Positions 42,101 through 49,800 of a stretch of DNA of 64,000 nucleotides are shown here, piece by piece. The DNA is from Streptomyces shenzhenensis (lineage in GTDB: Bacteria; Actinomycetota; Actinomycetes; Streptomycetales; Streptomycetaceae), in NCBI RefSeq assembly GCF_003688995.1, contig NZ_PENI01000016.1, positions 62,001 to 126,000 on the forward strand, given 5' to 3'. The first letter of the stretch is position 1. Each line of letters opens with the position of its first letter. The notes under the pieces are model-generated. The model saw only the letters and a program-made list of their open reading frames with translations. It made no database searches and was not told the origin of the DNA. Made by a program: the position numbers and the translations under genes.

Positions 42101-44481
42101 CCCGGATGACCGAGCCCCCCGGAAGCGGCCGGCGACGGCGCCGGCGTCGGGCTCACCCGGGACACCTCGACGGCGGCCGGCGGCACCGCGGTGGCGTGCG
42201 GGCCCGGCGCGACCTGTCCGACGGGCGGTGTGCGCACCCCGTCGACCGGGACGGTCTGCGCCGGGGCCGCCAGGTGCCCGGTCCGGACGGCGGGCGTCTC
42301 CGCGTGCGGGGCGGGCACGGAGGGCACGGCCCCATGCCCGACGTCCACCGCACCGGGCTCGCCACCGGACGGCGTCGCCACGTCCGTGTGGCCGGCCCGG
42401 CCCGGCACCGCCACGTCGACCTGCGCGATCGACGGCGTGGAGACGTCCACGGACCGGCCGATCGCGGGCACCTCGACCCGCGCCACGGACGGCGCGGCCA
42501 CATCCACGCTCCGGGCGATCGACGGCAGACCGACCTGTGACACGGACGGGACGTCCACCCGGCCCGCACCGTTCACGGCCGGCAGATCGCTCACCCGGGC
42601 GCCCACCGCCGGCGCGTCCGTCCTCGCCACGGCGGGCCCATGCGTCACCGACCCCAGGCTCGGCACGTTCACCTGCCCGACGGCCGGCGCGTTCACCTGA
42701 CCCGGCGTCGGAACGTGTGCCTGGCCGGGCGTCGGCACACCGAGCTGGCCGAGGGACGGGGTGTGCACCGTGCCCAGCCCGCCCACCGCCGTCTGGTCGA
42801 GACGGCCGACCCCGCTGGTGCCGAGGTGCGGCAAAGCGATGTGCTGGACACCGACCGTGCCGACGCCCGCGCCGGCGGACGGCACGTGCACCCCGTTCAT
42901 GCCCGGGGCCGACACCGAGGACACCGGGCCCAGCGTGGGCAGATGGACGCCCGCCACGCCCAGCGACCCGGTCGCCGGCACATCGACGAGCTTGGCGCCG
43001 ATGCCGGGCACCGGAGTGTGGAACGACGACCCCAGCCCCTGGAACCCGCTGATGTTGATACGGCCGATCGAGTCGGACACCGACAGCGACGGCAGCCCGT
43101 GCAGGCCGGTGCCGAACGAGCCGCCACCGCTGGGGGCGAACTGGGCGGCGTTGATGTGCGGCAGCGAGCCCAGGTCGCCCACCGGGTGCATCAGGGACAG
43201 CCCGGACGCCACCCCGCCGCTGATCTTGCTGCCCGCCCCGAGGAACTGCCCGCCGGCGAAGGCACCGTAGCGGTACATGCCGAAGACGCCGCGGTCGATG
43301 ACACCGATCTTCAGCGCGAAGACCAGCCCGTGGCCCAACTCGTCGGCGGCGACGGGCAGGAACAGCCGCAGCCCGTTCAGCCCCCGCACCCCGTTGACCA
43401 GACTGCTGCCCAACGAGGCACCGATGCCGCGGATGCCGTTGACCGCGCCGAGCAGCGACCGCAGCCCGAAGAACGTCTTGGCGCCCATGAGGTTGATGAC
43501 GGTCAGGTCGACCGCGGCCGGCACGAAACGCACCCCGCCGGAGAAGGCGTGGCCGCCCAGGGTGAAACCCTTGGGGCCGGGCATGAACCGCACCCCGGCC
43601 GTGAACTTCAGGCCGTTGATGCCGTTCAGACCGCGCAGCCAGGCATTGCTCGCCCGGAACACGTCGTCGATGCCGAGGGTGAGGCGGCCGAACAGCCCGA
43701 ACGCGTTGGGGCCGCCCATGAACAGGTTCCGGGCGCCGTTGAACGCACCGCTGCCGAGCCCCTTCAGACCCTTCCACAGATCGCCGAGGCGCATGCCCTT
43801 GGTGCTGGGCGCGATCACCCCGATGATTGACAGCACCAGATCGGTGATGCTCGCCTTGCCCTGCGAGAAGTCCACGGCCGTCTTGATCAGCAGGGCCACG
43901 TTCAGCGCGATGGTGAACAGGGCCAGCGGACCGCCGACGATCATCGCCGGGATCACCAGGATCAACGCCAGCCAGCCGAGCGCCTTCCAGAACTCCTCGC
44001 ACTCGTCGATCGGCGAGGCGATGCTGTACGCCGCCTCGCGCAGCACCGACGCGGCCGTACCCGCCGCCGACTCCAGCCGGCTCGCGGCGTCCTCGGCGAT
44101 CGACTTCTGCTCCTCCCGGCCGGCCTCGTCGTCCTCCGCGAGAGCGGCCGCCGCGGTCAGCGCCTCGTCCGCCCGCCGCTGCTGCTCCCGCATCACACCC
44201 ACATAGGTGCGCAGCGCGCCCTGCGCGTCCTTGTGGGCCTGCCGGAACGTCGACACATAGTTGCGCAGATCCTCGTCGATCACCTTGCGCAGCGCGTCCG
44301 CGGTCTTGCCCACGAACACGCCGTCCGTGGTGTTCTTGATCGAGGTCAGGCCCTCGTCGATGGTGTCGGCCAGCGTGACCAGGGAGTCCTGGGAGGTGAT
44401 CACCGAGTCGATCCGGTCCGGATCGCCCGGGGTGGGGTCGCCGCCCAGGCCGAGCGCGCTCCAGTCGGTGGGACGGGGCAT
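36172..44481 (-). CDS. Giant putative T7SS-secreted protein with internal repeats
   Basis: 2,769 residues from ATG 44481. The N-terminus RPTDWSALGLGGDPTPGDPD is the hallmark of streptomycete putative T7SS-secreted proteins (often RHS toxins). A WXG-like helical region (about 25-150) and hydrophobic segments (about 165-240) follow. Then comes a Gly/Val/Pro-rich region (about 560-900), a His/Thr-rich tandem repeat (about 1080-1470), and many short beta repeats of the type GTRHWG and DGTVVRAG that resemble YD/RHS-like strands. The C-terminus (about 2500-2769) is Gly/Ala-rich and glycine-zipper-like, with no nuclease or deaminase motif I recognise. No immunity gene is evident unless it is the lectin or AAA+ protein. 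First gene of an operon with these two. Confidence 0.82.
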   Translation of the reverse strand: MPRPTDWSALGLGGDPTPGDPDRIDSVITSQDSLVTLADTIDEGLTSIKNTTDGVFVGKTADALRKVIDEDLRNYVSTFRQAHKDAQGALRTYVGVMREQQRRADEALTAAAALAEDDEAGREEQKSIAEDAASRLESAAGTAASVLREAAYSIASPIDECEEFWKALGWLALILVIPAMIVGGPLALFTIALNVALLIKTAVDFSQGKASITDLVLSIIGVIAPSTKGMRLGDLWKGLKGLGSGAFNGARNLFMGGPNAFGLFGRLTLGIDDVFRASNAWLRGLNGINGLKFTAGVRFMPGPKGFTLGGHAFSGGVRFVPAAVDLTVINLMGAKTFFGLRSLLGAVNGIRGIGASLGSSLVNGVRGLNGLRLFLPVAADELGHGLVFALKIGVIDRGVFGMYRYGAFAGGQFLGAGSKISGGVASGLSLMHPVGDLGSLPHINAAQFAPSGGGSFGTGLHGLPSLSVSDSIGRINISGFQGLGSSFHTPVPGIGAKLVDVPATGSLGVAGVHLPTLGPVSSVSAPGMNGVHVPSAGAGVGTVGVQHIALPHLGTSGVGRLDQTAVGGLGTVHTPSLGQLGVPTPGQAHVPTPGQVNAPAVGQVNVPSLGSVTHGPAVARTDAPAVGARVSDLPAVNGAGRVDVPSVSQVGLPSIARSVDVAAPSVARVEVPAIGRSVDVSTPSIAQVDVAVPGRAGHTDVATPSGGEPGAVDVGHGAVPSVPAPHAETPAVRTGHLAAPAQTVPVDGVRTPPVGQVAPGPHATAVPPAAVEVSRVSPTPAPSPAASGGLGHPGNGAVFVDLPKLGRVDLSALAQRTVEVRMMRGIQLNLQHTFSDIDVSLPGVRVDVRPGTGAERAQVTLANPDHVQGLSARHIDANGQDVLRIEHVLPDGTTHRWSYALQAPDYGRIGDMQIIPAGAQTSHIELMPVTGSSHTSAPAGAVPVPAAPAPRVLDVPGLQGARIELRFDGPSGGVSEVRAVTDGVHGLPPLTVQRVPRPGGTDLVRVERQVSAVEMRSIELVRDGDGLRPVSDERLITLAGGDFRGTKVAIDVLNGDTARHVPRADTPAPVGRVGWDGSELLLPTGRGFQLFDPGNGLPTRTGTRLADGAGGNVHVVPSRDGHTLHFTDADNNPTPPPPNTHITPQTNGSFRLHHNNHHIILSPNGTHTHNATHLHGTDEYALQDTHTNTHTRVDTHGTDRGPITLHHNEFHIPTDRGFQLYDADNGHPTRTGTHLTDDAGGNVHVVPSRDGHTLHFTDAHNNPTPPPPNTHITPQTNGSFRLQHNHHHIILTPNGTHTHNATHLHGTDEYALQDTHTNTHTRVDTHGTDRGPITLHHNEFHIPTDRGFQLYDADNGHPTRTGTHLTDDAGGNVHVVPSRDGHTLHFTDAHNNPTPPPPNTHITPQTNGSFRLHHNNHHIILTPNGTHTHNATHLHGTDEYALQDTHTNTPTRVDTHGTDRGPITLHHNEFHFPAGIANRTRFHALNGDHTHDLLTLQGGPHAGQQVRIAPDGTATLPGATVHAQPGGAWRIQQDSRGIVVAPDGTFTHDVVALAGTPHFAHLPHGGGPAALRAGDGANVPHGSVTSRPDGRLVVVDGATTRLHTPDGRTEFTATRLATGESIRVRPGGARELLDTHLTGVDGTTVTVRPHGGHHLTGADGTVRLFDGAGTHTHTRTPPADGGHVVRVDDGHGAHAFDAVQLSDGVGARFVRTDTHTLLDGDLNAVPGTPHGTFSRTPDGGYRIDHPGPGPHHGEYKVYDGDGRLTGQRINVIDRGTVKPNEYLRLDHAADGATGPSWVRVRLDATGVPVRAPSTQRWYDAGTIDGKGLGTGRVGLTSHSGVPVMERRTLPGGHTVDAYHSRAGVGTFGRLNQRGVWTEFAADGTVVRAGTRHWGESGRSWFDVTGSGSGSPRVRHFQENPDGGHVLAELDNRPFTQGFAGPTRWTRFDGEFKQVAEGTRSWGPGRGFTDSMPHPVTGERVVMQEKWGRFQWSPHDVRRYQQTELGADGVPQKDYTSWSAHGKENGRGLTLENGDFLESRRFAEQRPPVAFRWTMSGDYRAANLHAVPWLRGDSKLQLHHWSQTAADGTSTHGIRFISMNGTVTDVTRGGEVVRETRKLLGGDTVKTGDVQLPDGVARRDGYLPFSQGEGKPRGHRTYHQPDFDPLPARLGNNLPPVRWQEKITTDLRDFDWYSPDAAKEWRVVRVGLADGTVVDFRPTPGRPDRIGHLGGGDWTRYDHHGLVVARKDTWPAPGGGRPVEVTSTGMLDGNVRWTDNLGNNGVRKVNFDRGDVTRWGWDRESFQDFDATGALVRDHRLLADGTVVDAWRGPAPNSGWHWNKAGADGAVKNFGTGTADRVRQWFDGHGNPLADWQAGARFEDSVTSLDHRVVQEIPARPAGTPHLADSPHRIREYVPSPGDAFKAHAWKEYENGIELGRKVELPDGTFLESEDWHKQWRRFGKDGVTLIEERTISGYVWRTDFLGRHTLIGRETNFTGVFNEYRGFSRMWREPNRWEWGHTHNGVSTYTPFVDKAAQAVVVDMVQEWLLDFGVNLAVYGIVAAATGTPFGWSDVGKAAFGATVAAGVKGGFAAGHFAVHRGGPWKTGLSQIDMGTPYSRRPNDDTWASEFAGNERVTRWRSGTYDFGMGLVSGSVSGFISGAATAAIFGIKDKDGNTVHLQGGDALLAGLYGVAGGVAGAVSLGMARTALTQNLAGRWYHRQGFFDIFAVAGLGKLIDKIFANMYLAGTLRESINPGWYQGSGEDNQNGGPR
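40069..41238. repeat. Three 390-bp tandem repeats inside the giant gene
   Basis: Units begin at 40069, 40459 and 40849, each starting GTGGAATTCGTTGTGGTGG on the plus strand, exactly 390 bases (130 codons) apart and almost identical over 300 bases or more. The last about 80 bases of the third unit (from about 41157) diverge and return to high GC. On the plus strand the units are nearly all G and T with many GTG runs, so the coding strand is C/A-rich and encodes His, Thr, Asn and Pro. The composition differs sharply from the rest of the gene. Confidence 0.92.
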
Positions 44482-44579
44482 GGAGGTGCGCTCTCCTTCC
44501 GCCGGCACCCGGGCGGGGGCCGCTCGCCGAGCGGGCACACAGGTGCCGCTGCGTCTACAACGCACCGGCACCGGCGAAC

Positions 44580-44619
44580 GGTTCAACGAGCGGCGCAGAT
44601 TTTTCCGGCCCGTTGAACC
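44580..44619. promoter_or_regulatory. Inverted repeat in the divergent T7SS promoter region
   Basis: GGTTCAACG (44580-44588) and CGTTGAACC (44611-44619) form a perfect 9-bp inverted repeat separated by 22 bases, in the 214-base gap between the giant gene (-) and the 309-residue protein gene (+). Spacing of about three helical turns between arm centres suits a dimeric or looping regulator that controls both directions. The spacer contains the only T-rich run (ATTTTTCC) of the gap. Confidence 0.55.
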
Positions 44620-44695
44620 TTTCCGGGGCTCCGGTGCGTGGATCCCCCGACAGCGAACCGGGACGACCGGGTCAGGCGAGCGACCAGGAGGCGCG

Positions 44696-45625
44696 GTGCC
44701 CGACTTTTCCATCGACTACTCGGCGCTGCACACGGTGCAGCAGAAGATGCGCGATCTGGCCGACGCCGCCGACTCCGGCGGCGCCACCGGAGCGTTCAAG
44801 GAGGCGGGCGAGGCCGGCAGCTCCGAACGCAAGGCCATGTTCGGCAGCTCCGACCTGTCCTACGCCTTCAACCTCTTCTACTCGCATTCGACTTCGCGCA
44901 CGAAGCAGGCCAAGGACGGGCTCGGCCAGCTCGCCGACACGTTCTCCGGAGTGGCCGACACCTTCTTCAACGCGGACGCCCAACTCGCCTCCGCGGCGGG
45001 CCTGATGAGCCAGAGTCTCGGCCTGGACGACTGGCGCGGCCAGAAGGAGGCGTACGACTCCTGGCAGGAGGACAAGACCGCCTGGGACGCCTACCTCGAA
45101 CGGATCGGCGCCTCCGACTACTTCGAGCAGCACCCGGACGCCCAGATCGGCGAGGTGTGCCGGGCCGACGGCGCCCCCTCCTTCTGCGAGACCTGGATCA
45201 ACGACAACGACGCGCCCGACGACCCCGGCCCGCCGCCGGAGAAGCCCGCCGACAACCCGCCGACCTCGTACCACTACGAGGACGAACAGGGGAAGGTCGA
45301 CGTGACGGTCGAACTGGACGACGACTACAACGTGATGAAGGAGACCTCCACCATCACGACCCCGGACGGTCAGTCCTACACCTCCGTCACCACCTACCAC
45401 TCCGCGCCGGAGATCGTCACCCCGGCGGACGGCGACAAGTTCGACGTGCGTGACTACACGATGGAGACGACCTACGCCGACGGCTCGAAGACCACCACCG
45501 AAGTGGTGATCGACGGTGACGGCTCCGGGACCATGACCACCACCGACCAGGACGGCAAGGTCACGGTCTCCACCCGTTCGGGACCGGACGAGGACTGGTC
45601 CGAGCCCGAGGAATCGGACGACTAG
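44696..45625 (+). CDS. WXG/LXG-like T7SS substrate or chaperone, 309 residues
   Basis: 309 residues from GTG 44696 with AGGAGG at 44686-44691. The N-terminal 110 residues are an amphipathic helical hairpin typical of WXG-like proteins (YSALHTVQQKMRDLADAADS; SHSTSRTKQAKDGLGQLADT; VADTFFNADAQLASAAGLMS). A tryptophan/acidic stretch (DDWRGQKEAYDSWQEDKTAW) and a Pro-rich linker follow, then an acidic Thr-rich beta tail with repeats such as TTTEVVIDGDGSGTMTTTD. No enzyme domain. It opens the plus-strand arm with two WXG100-sized genes and is probably co-secreted or a specific partner of the giant protein. Confidence 0.8.
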   Translation: MPDFSIDYSALHTVQQKMRDLADAADSGGATGAFKEAGEAGSSERKAMFGSSDLSYAFNLFYSHSTSRTKQAKDGLGQLADTFSGVADTFFNADAQLASAAGLMSQSLGLDDWRGQKEAYDSWQEDKTAWDAYLERIGASDYFEQHPDAQIGEVCRADGAPSFCETWINDNDAPDDPGPPPEKPADNPPTSYHYEDEQGKVDVTVELDDDYNVMKETSTITTPDGQSYTSVTTYHSAPEIVTPADGDKFDVRDYTMETTYADGSKTTTEVVIDGDGSGTMTTTDQDGKVTVSTRSGPDEDWSEPEESDD

Positions 45626-45663
45626 TCCGCCCCCGACCCCCGAAGAGAAAGGCCACCCGACCC

Positions 45664-45975
45664 GTGCCAGCCAACATCAGCCTGTCCTACGCCGAGATCG
45701 AGCGCGTCTCCAACCTGCTGGACACCAGCGTCGAGGAGACCCTGGTGCCCCGCATGGACGAGGCCAAGACCGAGGTCGACACCCTGCTCGACACGGCCCT
45801 CGTCCTCACCCAGGCCAGCCCCGCGCTGCAGACCCAGTACGAGAAGTTCACCACCTCGCTCAAGGACGCCACGGAGAGCATCAAGGGCTACGCGGAGCAG
45901 TTCCGCCAGATCATGAACTCCGTGAAGGACATGGACCAGGACATCGCCGACAAGGTCAACAGCAGCGGCCAGTAG
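45664..45975 (+). CDS. WXG100-sized ESX protein A
   Basis: 103 residues from GTG 45664. Two long helices (SYAEIERVSNLLDTSVEETL and QTQYEKFTTSLKDATESIKG) flank the turn TQASPALQ. Size and heptad pattern fit the WXG100 family, but the W-x-G turn is absent (SPALQ stands in its place). The C-terminal end carries YAEQFRQIM, close to the YxxxD/E-type secretion signal. It is 39 bases downstream of the 309-residue protein gene and 47 upstream of a sister gene, suggesting a heterodimer pair. Confidence 0.8.
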   Translation: MPANISLSYAEIERVSNLLDTSVEETLVPRMDEAKTEVDTLLDTALVLTQASPALQTQYEKFTTSLKDATESIKGYAEQFRQIMNSVKDMDQDIADKVNSSGQ

Positions 45976-46022
45976 CCCCGCCGCCCCGAGCAACCGGTAC
46001 CAGCAGTCAGGAGACAACCACC

Positions 46023-46349
46023 GTGGCCACCAACCCCGATGTCCTGGTCGACTACGACGAGATCGCCCGGGTCGCCACCACCATGGGCAGCAAACTCACG
46101 GACATCTCCAACGAGTTGACCAACCTGGAGACCACCGTCAGCGGACTTCTCCAGGACGGCCTCGTCTTCGAGAAGGCCAGCCCCGCCCTGCAGAACGCGT
46201 ACACCGACTTCAGCAACCAGATGAAGACCTCGGCGAAGAACATCCAGGAATACGCGAACACGTTCAACGACATCGCGAAGTCCCTGTCGGAATCCGACCA
46301 GACGATAGCCACAGACGTAACAAACGCAGCCAGCCAGAGCGGCAGCTGA
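46023..46349 (+). CDS. WXG100-sized ESX protein B
   Basis: 108 residues from GTG 46023. It is a sister of the preceding protein: DYDEIARVATTMGSKLTDIS, the same turn KASPALQNAYTDFSNQMKTS and a C-terminal helix with YANTFNDIAKSLSESDQ. The W-x-G turn is again replaced by SPALQ. Probably forms a heterodimer with protein A and is exported through the EccC-type ATPase encoded convergently at 46864-51447. It is followed by an unusual repeat array. Confidence 0.8.
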   Translation: MATNPDVLVDYDEIARVATTMGSKLTDISNELTNLETTVSGLLQDGLVFEKASPALQNAYTDFSNQMKTSAKNIQEYANTFNDIAKSLSESDQTIATDVTNAASQSGS

Positions 46350-46355
46350 TCCCCC

Positions 46356-46830
46356 AGTTCCCCGCGCCCGAAAGGGCGAGCCATAATGCCGCCGCGGCCG
46401 GCTGGCGGCGGTGGTGTCGGTCCGTGCCCCCGAAGGGGCGCGGGGAACTGCGCGATCGGCCACGACGCTGCTGCGGTCGACCGACGTGCCGGTTACGGCG
46501 GCGCTGCGGTCGACTGGCGACGGTGGTGTCGGTCCGTGCCCCCGAAGGGGCGCGGGGAACTGCGCGATCGGCCACGACGCTGCTGCGGTCGACCGACGTG
46601 CCGGTTACGGCGGCGCCGCGGCCGGCTGGCGACGGTGGTGTCGGTCCGTGCCCCCGAAGGGGCGCGGGGAACTGCGCGATCGGCCACGACGCTGCTGCGG
46701 TCGACCGACGTGCCAGTTACGGCGGCGCTGCGGTCGGCTGACGGCGGTGGTGTCGGTCCGTGCCCCCGAAGGGGCGCGGGGAACTGCGCGATCGGCCACG
46801 ATGCTGCCGCAGCCGACTGACGGCATGTCA
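46356..46830. repeat. 4 x 112-bp tandem repeat array between convergent T7SS arms
   Basis: The word GTGTCGGTCCGTGCCCCCGA starts at 46414, 46526, 46638 and 46750, period exactly 112. Each unit has a CCCC-GAA-GGGG hairpin, then GCGCGGGGAACTGCGCGATC, then a variable Gly/Pro-codon-like stretch. The copies differ by a few bases and the fourth decays after 46800. Just before the array, AGTTCCCCGCGCCC (46356-46369) is the inverse of GGGCGCGGGGAACT (46436-46449) in unit 1. The hairpin motif is common in streptomycete intergenic DNA and may act as a terminator; here it has been amplified. No gene is seen in 46350-46863. Confidence 0.88.
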
Positions 46831-46863
46831 CGGTCACTCCAGACCAGTTACGACAGCGCCCCA

Positions 46864-49800
46864 TCACGCCCCCGCCAGCGGAGCGCTCAGCACGGTCAGC
46901 GGCACCTGCACAGTGATCGCCGCACCAGACTCACTCGCCGTCCAGCCGCGGCCGGCAACCAGTGGAGTACGCACCTGCTCGGCAGAGATCCGCACCCCGA
47001 TCAGATCGCCCTCGCCGATGCTCTTCGGACCCAGCAGAATGCCGCGCCGCGACCGCCGCGCCATGCCGACCCAGCCCAGCGAACTCATCGACTCCGGCAG
47101 ACCGGCCAGCAGCAGCCCCTGCCCGTGGTCCCGGCCCGACGTGGCGACCTGCCGCAGCACCTTGTCCGCCCGGCAGCTCAGCAGCAGATCGGCGTCGTCC
47201 ACGACCACCACCACCGGCCGCCCCGCCGTCGCCCGCAACGCCTCGGTCACCGACTCCGCCGAGGGATCCGGATCCGTGACCACCCGGGCCAGGTCGTGCG
47301 CCGCCAACTGCCGCAACTGCGAGTCACGGGGCGCCAGTACGACCAGGGAGGTGCCGCCGAGCAGCAGCGAGACACACATCGACGCGAGCGTGGTGCTGCG
47401 CCCGGTGCGCGGCGGACCGGCCACCATGAACGAGCCGCCGCTCGCCGCGAAGTCGTAGCCGAGCGGCTCACCGGCGTCGCCGCCCACCCCGATGAGCGCC
47501 CACAGCGGCCGGCGCGCGGCCTGCGGCACCAGGTCCATGGCCTCCTGGAACCCGATCATCGCCGGGAGTTCCTCGATGCGGAACGGACGCCGCGCATCGG
47601 CGACCGCCGCGTCCCGGGCGGTGGTGCGCCGGCCGATCTCACGCACCGCGTCCGCCTGATCGGCACCGTCCTCGGCGGGCAGCAACGCGATCTGCGCCTC
47701 GATCCGCTCCGGCGCCAGCCAGCCACGCCCCGACGGGATGTGCGCCGGAACCTTGGCGCGGGTCAGACCGGCGACGTTGTAGTCGCTGGGATCGGCCTGC
47801 CTGAGCAGCAGCCGGTGGTCGTTGTGCGCGGCGAGCCGGCCGGCCAGCAGCACCCGCTCGGACGTGGCGATCACATGGATACCGGCCGCCGCCCCCTCCC
47901 GGAGCAGCCGCACCACCTCGGCGTAGACCCGGCCGCCGTCGTAGTCGTCGAGCATCGCGCCGAGCGCGTCCCAGCCGTCGATGAGCAGCAGCAGCCGCGC
48001 GGGCCGGCGCTCCTTGGACAGTTTGGCCCGCAGATCGGCGAGATCGGCACAGCCGTGCTGCGAGATCAGCCGCTGACGGGCCGTCAACTCCAGGTTGAGA
48101 CGGGCGATCAGCCGCTCCAGCCGCTCGGTGTCGTGCCGGGAGACCACCGCCCCGCAGTGCGGCAGGGACTCCAGCACGCTCAGCCCGCCGCCCGCCGCGT
48201 CGATGCCGTACACATGCAGATCCGCGGTGGAGATGGCGAGCGCCGCCGACCCCGCCACCGTGCGCAGCACCTGGGTGCGGCCCGAGCGGGGCGAGCCGAT
48301 CACATACAGATGCCCGAAGGTGGCGAAGTCGACCGTGCCGAGCCGCCGCTCCTGGAGCTGCGGAACGTCCAGCAGGGCATACGGAACCGGCGGGAGGGCG
48401 CCCGGCGGAACCGGCGGCACCGGCGGCAGCTCCGCCGCGTCCACCCGGTCCGCCAGCGGCGGCAGCCAGGGACTGGGCTGCGGCACGAAGTCGTCGAGCA
48501 GCTCGGCCGCCTCCCGTATCGCCTCCACCAGGGCACGCAGATCGGTCAGCGGCTCCTGCGCGGACACCTCCACCAGCTGCTCCTCCTCGCCGGCGGTGAG
48601 TTCCGTCGGCCGGCCCAGCCGCTGCCACGTCACCTCCACCCCGCGCACCGGCCGCCCGGACGCGGTGCGCGGCACGGCCGCCCCGTCCCGCTCGGCCCCG
48701 GCCCAGGCCGTCTGGAACGGAGTCGGCGCGTCGGAGCCACGCCGCACCAGCGCCCGGCCCGGCAGACTGGGGGAGATGCTCACCGCGTCGGGGGCGTTGA
48801 TGATGTCCTGGCTCTCCGCGCGGTCCGTGACCCGCAGCGCGATCCGCAGGTTGGTGTTGGCCCGGATCTCATGGCTGACCGAGCCACCGGGCCGCTGGGT
48901 CGCCAGAATCAGGTGCAGCCCCAGCGAACGCCCGCGCTGCGCCAGGCTGATCAGCCCCGGGACAAAGTCCGGCAGCTCGCGCACCAGAGTGGCGAACTCG
49001 TCGATCACGAGCAACAGCCTGGGCAGCGGCGGCAACTGCGGATCCCGCGCCCGCTTGGCCCGGTACTCGGCGTGGTCCTTCGCCTCCACACCGGCCAGCA
49101 CCCGCTCCCGGCGCCGCAGCTCCGCGTCCAGCGAGGCCAGCGCGCGCTGCACGAGATGACCGTCCAGATCGGTGATCATGCCCAGGGTGTGCGGCAGTTC
49201 GGCGCACTCCCGGAAGGCGCTGCCGCCCTTGTAGTCGACCAGGACGAAGGTCAGCTCGTCCGGACGGTTGGCCGCGGCCAGCGAGGCGATCATGGTCTGC
49301 AGCAGTTCCGACTTGCCGGATCCGGTGGTGCCGCCGATCAGCCCGTGCGGGCCGTCGCGCACCAGGTCGAGACGGAGCGGCCCCTCGTACCCGGCACCCA
49401 GCACGAACGCCGTCGACGCGGGCCGGCGCGCCCACCGGGCCACCAACGCGGCCGGATCCGGCGGCTCCTGCTCGAGCAGCGGCAGCAGCCGCACGTCGGA
49501 CGGCAGCCCCGAGTCGCTGTCGACGGTCACGTCCCGCACCGGCGCCAGGGCGCGCGCCACCTCCTCGCACCACCCCGGCTCGACCAGATCCGCCCGCACC
49601 TCCTGCACCACGGGCACCCCCGAGGTCCGTACCGTCAGCCGGTTGCCCCCGGTGGTGACGACCGCGGTGCACTCCTCCGGCAGCAGCCGCTGGTGCTCGT
49701 CCACGCACAGGCTGAACACCCGTACGCCCGGACCCTCCGTGAGCACCTGCACCATCCCGGGCACGTCCCGCAGCCGGCGCGCCCCGTCGAGCACCACCAG

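Noticed and set aside
36331..42540. 2,069-codon open frame on the plus strand
   Set aside because: Antisense shadow of the giant T7SS gene; Val/Gly/Ala/Arg low-complexity translation, no start site, no domain.
46356..46830. CRISPR array
   Set aside because: The repeat unit is 112 bases with conserved rather than unique inter-hairpin sequence and no cas genes; these are tandem repeats, not repeat-spacer units.
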